Shown: piece after piece, positions 7,138 through 15,700 of the stretch
Layout: every line of letters begins with the position of its first letter
How positions within the stretch are numbered: position 1 is the first letter of the stretch
NCBI GenBank assembly: GCA_023701125.1
Contig: JAMPXO010000047.1
Span: 1 to 35,794, forward strand
Length of the DNA: 35,794 nt
Direction: 5' to 3'
From: Vicinamibacteria bacterium
Lineage (GTDB): Bacteria; Acidobacteriota; Vicinamibacteria; Fen-336
Translations under genes and position numbers: made by a program
Notes under the pieces: model-generated
What the model saw: the letters and a program-made list of their open reading frames with translations, nothing else
Databases searched by the model: none
Told to the model about the DNA's origin: nothing

Positions 7138-8733
7138 ATGCTCGAAACCGTCGGCGTCTGGCGCCCCGGACAGGAGGCAGCCGCTTTTTCGCCCGAAGAA
7201 CTGCACCGGGCCTCCCTGCGTTTCCGCGAGCCCGCTCACGTCGTCCGCGAGGGCGGCCACGGCCGCGTCGGCGTCGCCTTCGGCGGCGAGGCCTCGTCGG
7301 AGGGCATGGGCTTTCCGCTGCTGGCCTCGTTGCCACCGCTCTACCCCGAGTGGCTCGGCGACCGGACGTTCTGCGAGGCGCACGGCGTCCGCTTCCCCTA
7401 CACGACGGGGCCGATGGCCAACGGCATCGCCACCACCCGGATCGTGATCGAGATGGGGCGCGCCGGCATGCTGGGCTTCTTCGGCTCGGCCGGCCTGCCG
7501 CCCGCGCGGGTCGAAGCGGCGCTCGACGAGATGGAGCGCGAGCTGGGCGGGCTGCCGTGGGGCGTCAACCTGATCCACTCGCCGAACGAGCCCGACCTCG
7601 AAGAGGCGCTGTGCGACCTCTACCTGCGCCGCGGCGTCGTGCGCGTGGACGCCTCCGCGTTCATGAACCTGACGCCGGCGATCGTGCGCTATGCGCTGTC
7701 GGGCCTGCGTGCCGACGGCGACGGCCGCGTGCTGCGCCAGCGCCACGTGTTCGCGAAGATCTCGCGGCCCGAGGTCGCCCAGCGCTTCCTGTCGCCCGCG
7801 CCGGCCGAGATCCTCGACGCCCTGGTGTCGCGCGGCGCGCTGTCGGCCGAAGAGGCGCGGCTCGCCGCGAAGGTCCCGCTCGCCGAGGACGTCACGGTCG
7901 AGTCCGACTCCGGCGGCCACACCGACAATCGCCCGCTCGGCTCGCTGTTCCCGTCGATCGCCAACCTGCGCGACCGCCTCGTCCGGCAACACGGATACGC
8001 CCGGCCGGTCCGACTGGGTGCGGCGGGCGGCCTGGGCACCCCGGCGTCCGTGGCCTCGGCCTTCGCACTCGGCGCGGCCTACGTGATGACCGGCACGGTC
8101 AACCAGGGCGCGGTCGAATCGGGCCTGTCCGAGGCCGGCCGCAAGATGCTGGCGGACGCAGGCCTCGCCGACGTGATCATGGCGCCCGCGGCCGACATGT
8201 TCGAGCTCGGCGTCAAGGTCCAGGTGCTGCGCCGCGGTTCGCTGTTCGCGCAGCGTGCGCTGCGGCTGTACGAGATCTACGTCGCGTACGACTCGCTGGA
8301 GGCGATTCCCGAAGGCGAGCGGGTCAAGCTCGAGAAGGAGATCCTGCGCGCACCGTGGCAGCAGGTGTGGGAGGAGACGCGGAGCTTCTTCGCCCAGCGC
8401 GACCCGCGCGAGAACGCCCGCGCCGAGCGCGAGCCGAAGCACAAGATGGCGCTGGTCTTCCGCTCCTACCTCGGCCGCTCCAGCAAGTGGGCGATCGCAG
8501 GCGAAGCGGACCGCCGGCTCGACTACCAGATCTGGTGCGGCCCGGCCCAGGGCGCGTTCAACGACTGGGCGAAGGGCTCGTTCCTGGAAGCGCCGGAGAA
8601 CCGTTCGGTCGTCCAGATCGCGCGCAACTTCCTGGAGGGCGCGGCGGCCATCACCCGCGCCCAGCAACTCCGCACGTACGGCGCCCCGATCCCCGCAGAA
8701 GCCTTCGACTTCACCCCGCGCCGCCTGGAGTAG
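7138..8733 (+). CDS. pfaD: PfaD, FMN-dependent trans-acting enoyl reductase of the PUFA synthase
   Basis: The 531-residue protein is a full-length PfaD-type reductase of the nitronate-monooxygenase-like TIM-barrel family. It reduces enoyl-ACP intermediates on the Pfa megasynthase in trans, using FMN and NAD(P)H. Visible family features are MANGIATTRIVIEMGRAG and FFGSAGLPP near residues 93-122, PWGVNLIHSPNEP, KISRPEVAQRFLSPAP, the SDSGGHTDNRPLG segment with His261, and the flavin-phosphate region LGAAGGLGTPASVASAF followed by VMTGTVNQGAVESG. The C-terminal third (YLGRSSKWAI, RLDYQIWCGPAQGAFNDW, VQIARNFLEGAA) is the typical PfaD tail. The ATG at 7138 gives the standard N-terminus. It is the first gene of the Pfa locus; pfaA follows after 150 bases containing regulatory-looking repeats. 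Confidence 0.95.
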   Translation: MLETVGVWRPGQEAAAFSPEELHRASLRFREPAHVVREGGHGRVGVAFGGEASSEGMGFPLLASLPPLYPEWLGDRTFCEAHGVRFPYTTGPMANGIATTRIVIEMGRAGMLGFFGSAGLPPARVEAALDEMERELGGLPWGVNLIHSPNEPDLEEALCDLYLRRGVVRVDASAFMNLTPAIVRYALSGLRADGDGRVLRQRHVFAKISRPEVAQRFLSPAPAEILDALVSRGALSAEEARLAAKVPLAEDVTVESDSGGHTDNRPLGSLFPSIANLRDRLVRQHGYARPVRLGAAGGLGTPASVASAFALGAAYVMTGTVNQGAVESGLSEAGRKMLADAGLADVIMAPAADMFELGVKVQVLRRGSLFAQRALRLYEIYVAYDSLEAIPEGERVKLEKEILRAPWQQVWEETRSFFAQRDPRENARAEREPKHKMALVFRSYLGRSSKWAIAGEADRRLDYQIWCGPAQGAFNDWAKGSFLEAPENRSVVQIARNFLEGAAAITRAQQLRTYGAPIPAEAFDFTPRRLE

Positions 8734-8746
8734 CCGCCGGCCGCAA

Positions 8747-8768
8747 CTGTCACAGTTCTGTCACAGTT
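8747..8768. repeat. Perfect tandem 11-bp palindromic repeat, probable operator
   Basis: CTGTCACAGTT occurs twice head to tail. The first copy with two preceding bases forms AACTGT-C-ACAGTT, a 13-bp palindrome with a central C; each copy contains CTGT-C-ACAG. The 11-bp period places both sites on one DNA face. An outer pair GCAACTGT/ACAGTTGC spans 8743-8770. The site lies 14 bases after the pfaD stop and 54 bases before a -10-like element, so a dimeric regulator binding site controlling pfaA-pfaC is inferred. No T-tract follows. Confidence 0.6.
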
Positions 8769-8821
8769 GCCGGCTGGCGTCCGCGGGCCCTGATCACCCT
8801 CTTCGAGACGGGTGAAAGAGA

Positions 8822-8827
8822 TAGAAT
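8822..8827 (+). promoter_or_regulatory. Candidate -10 element upstream of pfaA
   Basis: TAGAAT matches five of six sigma70 -10 bases and stands out in very GC-rich DNA. It is 56 bases before the chosen pfaA GTG. The -35 region is not recognisable, which would fit an activated promoter. It lies inside a longer open frame, which argues against the upstream start at 8812. Confidence 0.4.
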
Positions 8828-8867
8828 TCGCGGCTACCGCTCGAGGCCAGTGCCTGGCCGTGCGGCC

Positions 8868-8872
8868 GGAGG
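8868..8872 (+). promoter_or_regulatory. Ribosome binding site supporting the pfaA GTG start
   Basis: GGAGG ends 11 bases before GTG at 8884. The protein from this GTG begins directly with the KS strand FSPIAVVGLG, as expected for PfaA; the spacing is a little long. Confidence 0.5.
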
Positions 8873-8883
8873 TTTCTGCGAAC

Positions 8884-11800
8884 GTGGCCGACCGATTTTC
8901 TCCCATCGCCGTCGTCGGACTCGGTGCGCTCTTCCCCGGCTCCGCGGAACCCGGAGGCTTCTGGCGCGACATCGTCAGCGGCCGCGACCTGCTGACGGAC
9001 GTGCCGCCCGATCGCTGGCTGATCGAGGACTACTACGACCCCGACCCCTCGAAGCCGGACAAGACCTACGCGAAGCGTGGCGCGTTCCTGTCGCCGATCG
9101 AGTTCGATCCGCTCGAGCACGGCGTGCCGCCCACCGTCGTGCCCTCGACCGACACCTCGCAGTTGCTCGGCCTGATCGTCGCCAAGCAGGTGCTCGAGGA
9201 CGCCACGAAGCACCGCTTCGACAAGCTCGACCGCGACCGCGTCAGCGTCGTGCTCGGCATCACCTCCGCCCAGGAGCTGCTGGTCGAGGCCGCCTCGCGC
9301 CTGCAGCGCCCCGTGTGGGTCAAGGCGCTGCGCGAGGAGGGCGTGCCGGAGGACGAGGTCACGAAGATCTGCGACCGGATCGCGGGCTCCTACACGCCGT
9401 GGCAGGAGATGACGTTCCCGGGCCTGCTCGGCAACGTGGTCGCGGGCCGCATCGCCAACCGCCTCAACCTGGGCGGCACCAACTGCGTGACGGACGCCGC
9501 CTGCGCCTCCGCTCTGTCCGCGCTGACGATGGGCGTCTCCGAGCTGCGCCTCGGCGACTCCGACATGGTGATCGTCGGCGGCGTCGAGACGTTCAACGAC
9601 ATCTTCATGTACATGTGCTTCAGCAAGACCCCGGCGATGTCGCCGACCGGGGACTGTCGCCCCTTCTCGTCGAAGGCGGACGGCACCATGCTGGGCGAGG
9701 GCATCGGCTTCCTGGCGCTGCGCCGGCTCGAAGACGCCGAGCGCGACGGCGACGCGATCTACGCCGTGATCCGCGGCATCGGCTCGTCCTCGGACGGCCG
9801 CGCCAAGAGCATCTACGCCCCGGTCGCGGCCGGCCAGGCCAAGGCCCTGCGCCGCGCCTACGACGCCGCCGGCTACGGCCCCGACACCGTCGACATGGTC
9901 GAGGCCCACGCCACGGGCACCAAGGCGGGCGACGCCGCCGAGTTCGAGGGCCTGCGCACCGTCTTCGACGAGTCCGGGCGCGCCGATCGCCAGTGGTGCT
10001 CCGTCGGCTCGATCAAGTCGCAGATCGGTCACACGAAGGCGGCGGCGGGCGCCGCCGGCATGCTCAAGGCCGTGCTCGCGCTGCAGCACAAGACGCTGCC
10101 GCCGACGGCCAAGATCGACGCCCCGAACCCGCAGCTCGAGATCGAGAAGTCGCCGTTCTACCTGAACGTCGAAGCCAGGCCCTGGGTGCGCGACGCGCGC
10201 CACCCGCGCCGCGCCTCGGTCTCCGCGTTCGGCTTCGGCGGCAGCAACTTCCACGTGGCGCTCGAGGAGTACACCGGGCCTGCGTCGCGGGCGCTGCGCT
10301 ACCGCAACTTCCCCACCGAGCTGGTCGTGCTGTCGGCAACCACGCCCGAGGAGTTGCGGGCCGCGATCGCGAAGCTGCGCGGCGAGGCCGAGACGGCCGG
10401 CTGGCCGCGGCTCGCCCGGCTGTCGCAGGAGTCCTTCGACGCTGCGCGTCCGGCCCGGCTCGCGATCGTCGCCGGTTCCCTGGACGACCTGCTCGCCAAG
10501 CTGGCCGACGCCGACAAGCGCCTGGCCACAGCACCCCGCGACGCCTTCGCCGCACCCGGCGGAGCCAGCTACACGTTCGGCGCCGAGCCGGGCAAGGTCG
10601 CGTTCCTGTTCCCCGGCCAGGGCAGCCAGTCGCTGAACATGGGCCGCGACCTCGCCCTGGGCTTCGAGTCCGCCCTCACCGTCTGGGATCGCGCCGCGGC
10701 ACTGCCGTTCGGCAATACGCCGCTGCACGAGGTCGTGTTCCCGAAGGCGGTGTTCGACGACGCGTCGAAGGACGCGCTCGCGAAGCGGCTCACCGCGACC
10801 GAGTGGGCGCAGCCCGCGATCGGTGGCGCCAGCCTCGCCCTGCTTCGGCTCGTCGCGTCGCTCGGCCTGCGGCCCGACGCCGTCGCCGGTCACAGCTTCG
10901 GCGAGCTGGTCGCGCTGCACGCCGCGGGGGCCTTGTCCGAGGCCGACCTGCTGCGCGTCGCTCGCCAGCGCGGCGAGCTGATGGCCGGGGCCGCGGCGGC
11001 CACGCCGGGCGCGATGCTCGCGGTCGCCCACGCGGCCGACGAGGTGCGCGCGATCCTGGAGAGCGAGCGGCTCGAGGTCGTGATCGCCAACCACAACTCG
11101 CCGAAGCAGGTCGTGCTGGCCGGTTCCGTCGACGCCATCGCGGCGGCCGAGAAGGTGCTGAAGGCCCGCGGCCTGACCGCGAAGAAGCTGCCGGTCGCCA
11201 CCGCGTTCCACTCGTCGATCGTGGCTCCGTCGTCCGAGCCGTTCCGCGCCTTCCTGGCGGGGATCGACGTGGCGGCGCCGACGCTGCCCGTGTTCGCCAA
11301 CGAGACGGCGGCCCCCTATGCCGCCTCGGCCGACGCCGTGCGCGACGGTCTCGCGCGCCAGATCGCCAACCCGGTCCGCTTCGCGCAGATCGTCGAGGCG
11401 CTCTACGGCCTTGGCGTGCGCACGTTCGTGGAAGTCGGCCCCGGCGCGGTCCTCACGGGCCTGGTCGGCGAGTGCCTGGCGGGCCTTCCGCACGTCGCCG
11501 CCAACCTCGACCGCAAGGGCCAGCACGGCGTGACCGCGCTGTGGAACGGCCTCGCCCGCCTTGCCGTCGCTGGCGTGCCGCTCGCGTTCGCGAAGCTCTG
11601 GGAGGGCTACCGCACGCCCGCGCCGGAGCCGAAGAAGCCGGGCCTGCGCCTGACTCTGACCGGCGCGACCTACCAGAAGCCGTATCCGCCGAAGGGCGGC
11701 TCGGCCGCGCTGCCGAAGCCCAACCCGCCGCGGCCGCCGCAGACGGTCATCGCCGCCGCGCCCACGCCGACCGCGGCTGCGTCCGCGGCACCGTCGACTC

Positions 11801-14800
11801 ACCTCTCGGGAGGAACCGCCGTGGCGTCGGGACACGATTCGGGCTGGCTGGCCGCATGGCAGGAGATGCAGCGGCAGACGGCGGAGGCCCACGCCGCCTA
11901 CCAGCGCACGATGGCCGACACCCACGGCGCGTTCCTGCGCGCCAGCGAGACCTCGTTCCAGGCCCTGGCCGGGCTCGCCGGTGGTGCGATGCCCGCGTTG
12001 CCGGTGGCCGCCCCAGCGCCGGCGTTCACGGCTCCCGTCGCCGCGCCCGTCGCTTCGGCCCCCGCGCCCCTTGCGGCGAAGTCGGCGCCCGTCGCGCCAG
12101 CAGCCGCAGCCGTGGTCGCGCCCGCTCCGATCCCGGTGCCCGCGGCCGCTCCCGCGGGCGACCTGACGCCCGCGCTGCTGGAGGTCGTCTCCGAGAAGAC
12201 CGGCTACCCCGCCGAGATGCTGCAGCTCGAAATGGAACTCGAGGCCGACCTCGGCGTGGACTCCATCAAGCGCGTCGAGATCCTCGCCGCCCTCACCGAG
12301 CGCGTGCCCGGACTGCCCTCGATCGGCGCCGGCGAGATGGGCGCGCTGCGCACCCTCGGCCAGATCGCCCAGCGCCTGCAGGCCGACGCGCCTGCCGTGG
12401 CCCGGGTCGCGCCCATCGCGGCTCCGACGGCCCACGCTCCCGCCGCGGCGCCTGCGGCTGACCTCACGCCCGCGCTGCTCGCCGTCGTTTCCGAGAAGAC
12501 CGGCTATCCCGCCGAGATGCTTCAGCTCGAGATGGAGCTCGAAGCGGACCTCGGCGTCGACTCCATCAAGCGCGTCGAGATCCTCGCCGCTCTCACCGAG
12601 CGCGTGCCCGGATTGCCCTCGATCGGCGCCGGCGAGATGGGCGCGCTGCGCACCCTCGGCCAGATCGCCCAGCGCCTGCAGGCCGACGCGCCCGCCCCCG
12701 CGCGGGTCGCAGCCGCAGCCGTCGCGACGGCGCCGGCCGTGGCCAGCGCAGCACCGTCGACCGACGTGACGCCCGCGCTGCTCGCGGTCGTCGCCGAGAA
12801 GACCGGCTACCCCGCCGAGATGCTGCAGCTCGAGATGGAACTCGAGGCCGACCTCGGCGTCGACTCCATCAAGCGCGTCGAGATCCTCGCCGCCCTCACC
12901 GAGCGCGTGCCCGGACTGCCCTCGATCGGCGCCGGCGAGATGGGCGCGCTGCGCACCCTCGGCCAGATCGCCCAGCGCCTCGCCGGCAGCGCCATCGGCG
13001 TGCTGCACGTGGCGGCGGCTCCCGCGCCGCCTGCTGCGGCGCCTGCTCCTGCCGTGGCACCTGCGGCCGACCTCACGCCCGCGCTGCTCGCGGTCGTCGC
13101 CGAGAAGACCGGCTACCCCGCCGAGATGCTGCAGCTCGAGATGGAGCTCGAGGCCGACCTCGGCGTCGACTCCATCAAGCGCGTCGAGATCCTCGCCGCC
13201 CTCACCGAGCGCGTGCCCGGTCTGCCCCAGATCGCCGCCGGCGAGATGGCCCAGTTGCGCACGCTGCGCCAGATCGCGGCCCGCCTCGCCCAGGCCGACG
13301 CCGGCGCCGCTGCCGAGCCCGCCGCCGCGCACGTGGAGACGAAGCCGGCCGCCGAGCTCGGCCACTTCGCGCTCGAACTCCGCCCGACCGCGCCTGTCGG
13401 GTTGCCCGCGGGCGGCCTGTTCACGGCCGGTCCGATCGCGATCACCGACGACGGCAACGGCGTGGCCGCCGCCCTGGCCGAGCGCCTCGCACGGCTCGGC
13501 GCGGACGTCCGCGTCGTCGCCGAGGTCAGCGGCGAAGAGGCCGGCGCGATCGTGCTCTCCGGCCTGCGCAAGGTCGGCTCCGATGCCGACGTCGACGCCG
13601 CCTGCCGCGAGGCGTTCGAGGCCGCCCGCAAGTTGGCCGCGAAGCTGGCCGACAAGGGCGGGCTGTTCGTCACCGTCCAGGACACGGGCGGCGACCTCGG
13701 CCTCGCGGGCCGGGTGCCCGCCCGCGCCGCGCTCGGTGCGCTCGCGGGCCTCGCCAAGACCGCCGCCCAGGAGTGGCCGCTCGCCACCGTGCGCGCGATC
13801 GACGTGGCGGCGGGCGAGCCGACCGCCGTCGCCGACGCGCTGGCCGCGGAGCTGCTCAACGGCGGCTTCACCCGCGAGGTCGCGCTGGGCGCCGACGGCA
13901 TCCGCCGCGAGCCGTTCAGCGTCACCAGCGCTCCGGCCGACGCCCCACTGCCCTGCGACGAGACCTCGGTCGTCGTCGCCACCGGCGGCGCTCGCGGCGT
14001 CACCGCCGACTGCCTGCTGGCGCTCGCCCACAAGACCCACGCCCGCTTCGCCCTGCTCGGCCGCACCCCGCTCGTCGACGAGCCCGCCGCCGCCCGCGGC
14101 GTGGAGGGCGAGCGGGCGCTGAACCAGGCGCTGCTCGCCGCCGCCCGCGCGGAAGGTCGCGCCCTGACGCCCGCCGACCTGCGCTCCGCGGTCAACACGA
14201 TCCTCTCCGGCCGCGAGGTCCGCCATACCCTCGACGCGCTGAAGGCCGCCGGCTCCGAGGCCGTCTACGTCGCCACCGACGCCCGCGACGCGGCGGCCGT
14301 GGCCGCGGCGCTCGACGGCGTGCGCCAGCGCTTCGGCCCGATCACGGGCCTCGTCCACGGCGCAGGCGTGCTCGCCGACCGCCTGCTCCGCGACAAGACC
14401 TCCGAGCAGTTCGAACGGGTGTGGGGCACGAAGGTCCTGGGCCTGCGCGCGCTGCTGGCCGCGACCGGCGGCGACCCGCTGCGCTTCGTCGCGCTCTTCT
14501 CGTCGGTCGCTGGCCGCTGCGGCAACGCCGGCCAGTCCGACTACGCGATGGCCAACGAGGCGCTGAACAAGACCGCGGCGGCGCTGGCCGCCCAGCGCCC
14601 GGGCTGCCGCGTGATCGCGATGGGCTGGGGCCCGTGGGACGGCGGGATGGTGACGCCGGCCCTGCGCGAGCGCTTCGAGGCGCGCGGCGTGCCGCTCGTC
14701 ACCCGCGACCGCGGGCCCGAGATGTTCCTCGCCGAGCTCGCGCAGCACCCCGCCTCGGGCGCCGAGGTCGTGCTGGGCGGCGAGCCGCGACCCGAGCCGC

Positions 14801-15645
14801 TCGCCAGCGAGTCCGCGGCGCACGAGGCGCGCTTCGACCTGGCGGTCAATTCCCGCACCGAGCCGCTGCTGGCGGACCACACGGTCGCCGGCGCCCCGGT
14901 CGTGCCCGCGGCGTTCGCGCTCGACTGGTTCGCGCGCGCCGCCCTCGCCCTGCGCTCCGACCTGCGGCTCGCGGCCGTGCGCGACCTGAAGGTCGTGCGC
15001 GGCATCCGCGTCACCGACTTCGAGGGCCGCGGTACGCGGCTGACGCTGTCGGTGCGCGAGGTCTCGAACGGGACCGGCGCTCGGCTGGCGCTGGAGCTGC
15101 GTGGCGAAGGCAGCGTGCTGCACTACACGGCCGCCGCCGAGATGGCGGCCGAGGGCCTCGCGGGCCCGCAGGCCGCGCGCTCCGGCAGTGCGCGCAGCGG
15201 CGAGCCCGCGGCCAGCCTGTACGGCGAGACGCTGTTCCACGGCCCGGCCTTCCACGTGCTGCGTCACCTCGACGCGGTCTCGGCGAAGGGTGCCGCGGCC
15301 TCCTGCGCCGGCGTGCCCGAGCAGGGCTGGGCCGGCCGCTTCGCGCTCGACGTGGCTGCAGTCGACGGCGCGCTGCAGCTGGCGATCGTGTGGGGCCTGC
15401 AACAGGCGGGTGCGCACACGCTGCCCACGGGCCTCGGCGCGTTCGTGCCGCGTGGCGCCTTCCCCGCCCGCGGCCCGCTGCGGCTGGAGTTGATCGCCCG
15501 CCAGGCGACCGCGCTGCGCACCGTCTCGGACGTGCTGGCCTTCGACGCGGAAGGCGCGCCGGTGTTCGAGCTGCGCGACGTGGAGATGCACGCGGTGCCT
15601 GCCCCGGACCGCAAGGCCCCGGCGCTCCAGGGCGCGGCGTCCTGA
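8884..15645 (+). CDS. pfaA: PfaA-type PUFA synthase: KS-AT-ACP-ACP-ACP-ACP-KR-DH
   Basis: This 2253-residue iterative megasynthase carries out condensation, loading, ketoreduction and dehydration in polyunsaturated fatty acid synthesis. KS (about 6-460) has DAACAS with Cys207, EAHATGT with His342 and GHTKAAAG with His383. AT (about 570-905) has FPGQGSQ and GHSFGEL with Ser671. An Ala/Pro linker contains a helical motif near 990-1030. Four near-identical ACPs follow, each with LGVDSIKRVEI and phosphopantetheine serines at 1127, 1227, 1328 and 1430. KR (about 1690-1925) has TGGARG at 1700 and Tyr1887 in SDYAMAN. A double-hotdog polyketide DH (about 1975-2245) has HTVAGAPVVP with His1999 and DGALQ with Asp2161. 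All catalytic residues are intact. It needs a PPTase, not found here, and works with PfaC and PfaD. Confidence 0.95.
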   Translation: MADRFSPIAVVGLGALFPGSAEPGGFWRDIVSGRDLLTDVPPDRWLIEDYYDPDPSKPDKTYAKRGAFLSPIEFDPLEHGVPPTVVPSTDTSQLLGLIVAKQVLEDATKHRFDKLDRDRVSVVLGITSAQELLVEAASRLQRPVWVKALREEGVPEDEVTKICDRIAGSYTPWQEMTFPGLLGNVVAGRIANRLNLGGTNCVTDAACASALSALTMGVSELRLGDSDMVIVGGVETFNDIFMYMCFSKTPAMSPTGDCRPFSSKADGTMLGEGIGFLALRRLEDAERDGDAIYAVIRGIGSSSDGRAKSIYAPVAAGQAKALRRAYDAAGYGPDTVDMVEAHATGTKAGDAAEFEGLRTVFDESGRADRQWCSVGSIKSQIGHTKAAAGAAGMLKAVLALQHKTLPPTAKIDAPNPQLEIEKSPFYLNVEARPWVRDARHPRRASVSAFGFGGSNFHVALEEYTGPASRALRYRNFPTELVVLSATTPEELRAAIAKLRGEAETAGWPRLARLSQESFDAARPARLAIVAGSLDDLLAKLADADKRLATAPRDAFAAPGGASYTFGAEPGKVAFLFPGQGSQSLNMGRDLALGFESALTVWDRAAALPFGNTPLHEVVFPKAVFDDASKDALAKRLTATEWAQPAIGGASLALLRLVASLGLRPDAVAGHSFGELVALHAAGALSEADLLRVARQRGELMAGAAAATPGAMLAVAHAADEVRAILESERLEVVIANHNSPKQVVLAGSVDAIAAAEKVLKARGLTAKKLPVATAFHSSIVAPSSEPFRAFLAGIDVAAPTLPVFANETAAPYAASADAVRDGLARQIANPVRFAQIVEALYGLGVRTFVEVGPGAVLTGLVGECLAGLPHVAANLDRKGQHGVTALWNGLARLAVAGVPLAFAKLWEGYRTPAPEPKKPGLRLTLTGATYQKPYPPKGGSAALPKPNPPRPPQTVIAAAPTPTAAASAAPSTHLSGGTAVASGHDSGWLAAWQEMQRQTAEAHAAYQRTMADTHGAFLRASETSFQALAGLAGGAMPALPVAAPAPAFTAPVAAPVASAPAPLAAKSAPVAPAAAAVVAPAPIPVPAAAPAGDLTPALLEVVSEKTGYPAEMLQLEMELEADLGVDSIKRVEILAALTERVPGLPSIGAGEMGALRTLGQIAQRLQADAPAVARVAPIAAPTAHAPAAAPAADLTPALLAVVSEKTGYPAEMLQLEMELEADLGVDSIKRVEILAALTERVPGLPSIGAGEMGALRTLGQIAQRLQADAPAPARVAAAAVATAPAVASAAPSTDVTPALLAVVAEKTGYPAEMLQLEMELEADLGVDSIKRVEILAALTERVPGLPSIGAGEMGALRTLGQIAQRLAGSAIGVLHVAAAPAPPAAAPAPAVAPAADLTPALLAVVAEKTGYPAEMLQLEMELEADLGVDSIKRVEILAALTERVPGLPQIAAGEMAQLRTLRQIAARLAQADAGAAAEPAAAHVETKPAAELGHFALELRPTAPVGLPAGGLFTAGPIAITDDGNGVAAALAERLARLGADVRVVAEVSGEEAGAIVLSGLRKVGSDADVDAACREAFEAARKLAAKLADKGGLFVTVQDTGGDLGLAGRVPARAALGALAGLAKTAAQEWPLATVRAIDVAAGEPTAVADALAAELLNGGFTREVALGADGIRREPFSVTSAPADAPLPCDETSVVVATGGARGVTADCLLALAHKTHARFALLGRTPLVDEPAAARGVEGERALNQALLAAARAEGRALTPADLRSAVNTILSGREVRHTLDALKAAGSEAVYVATDARDAAAVAAALDGVRQRFGPITGLVHGAGVLADRLLRDKTSEQFERVWGTKVLGLRALLAATGGDPLRFVALFSSVAGRCGNAGQSDYAMANEALNKTAAALAAQRPGCRVIAMGWGPWDGGMVTPALRERFEARGVPLVTRDRGPEMFLAELAQHPASGAEVVLGGEPRPEPLASESAAHEARFDLAVNSRTEPLLADHTVAGAPVVPAAFALDWFARAALALRSDLRLAAVRDLKVVRGIRVTDFEGRGTRLTLSVREVSNGTGARLALELRGEGSVLHYTAAAEMAAEGLAGPQAARSGSARSGEPAASLYGETLFHGPAFHVLRHLDAVSAKGAAASCAGVPEQGWAGRFALDVAAVDGALQLAIVWGLQQAGAHTLPTGLGAFVPRGAFPARGPLRLELIARQATALRTVSDVLAFDAEGAPVFELRDVEMHAVPAPDRKAPALQGAAS
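12160..13290 (+). repeat. Four tandem ACP-coding repeats in pfaA
   Basis: Four units begin at about 12160, 12460, 12763 and 13069, giving periods of 300, 303 and 306 bases. About 220 bases of each unit encode almost the same ACP, with only scattered synonymous changes; the Ala/Pro linkers between them differ. Unit four diverges at its end (QIAAGEMAQLRTLRQIAARL against SIGAGEMGALRTLGQIAQRL). Such repeats point to duplication with gene conversion and are prone to assembly collapse. Confidence 0.93.
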
Positions 15646-15700
15646 CGGCCGGCGCGCGGCTCCCCCACGTGCGCTCCACGAACGTCGCCGGGTCGGCGCG

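Noticed and set aside
8743-8770. A rho-independent terminator after pfaD
   Set aside because: The outer arms could pair over eight bases, but there is no T-tract and the tandem 11-bp repeat is better explained as an operator.
8812-8883. An N-terminal extension of PfaA from GTG 8812
   Set aside because: The extra 24 residues have no family counterpart and contain the -10-like TAGAAT. GTG 8884 has a GGAGG site and starts at the KS domain.
6204-12461. A 2085-codon plus-strand frame across DUF4349, pfaD and pfaA
   Set aside because: It crosses three genes with recognisable motifs in other frames and encodes only Arg/Gly/Pro-rich sequence.
12160-13290. A CRISPR-like or mobile repeat
   Set aside because: The repeated units are in-frame ACP domains of about 100 residues with protein-level conservation.
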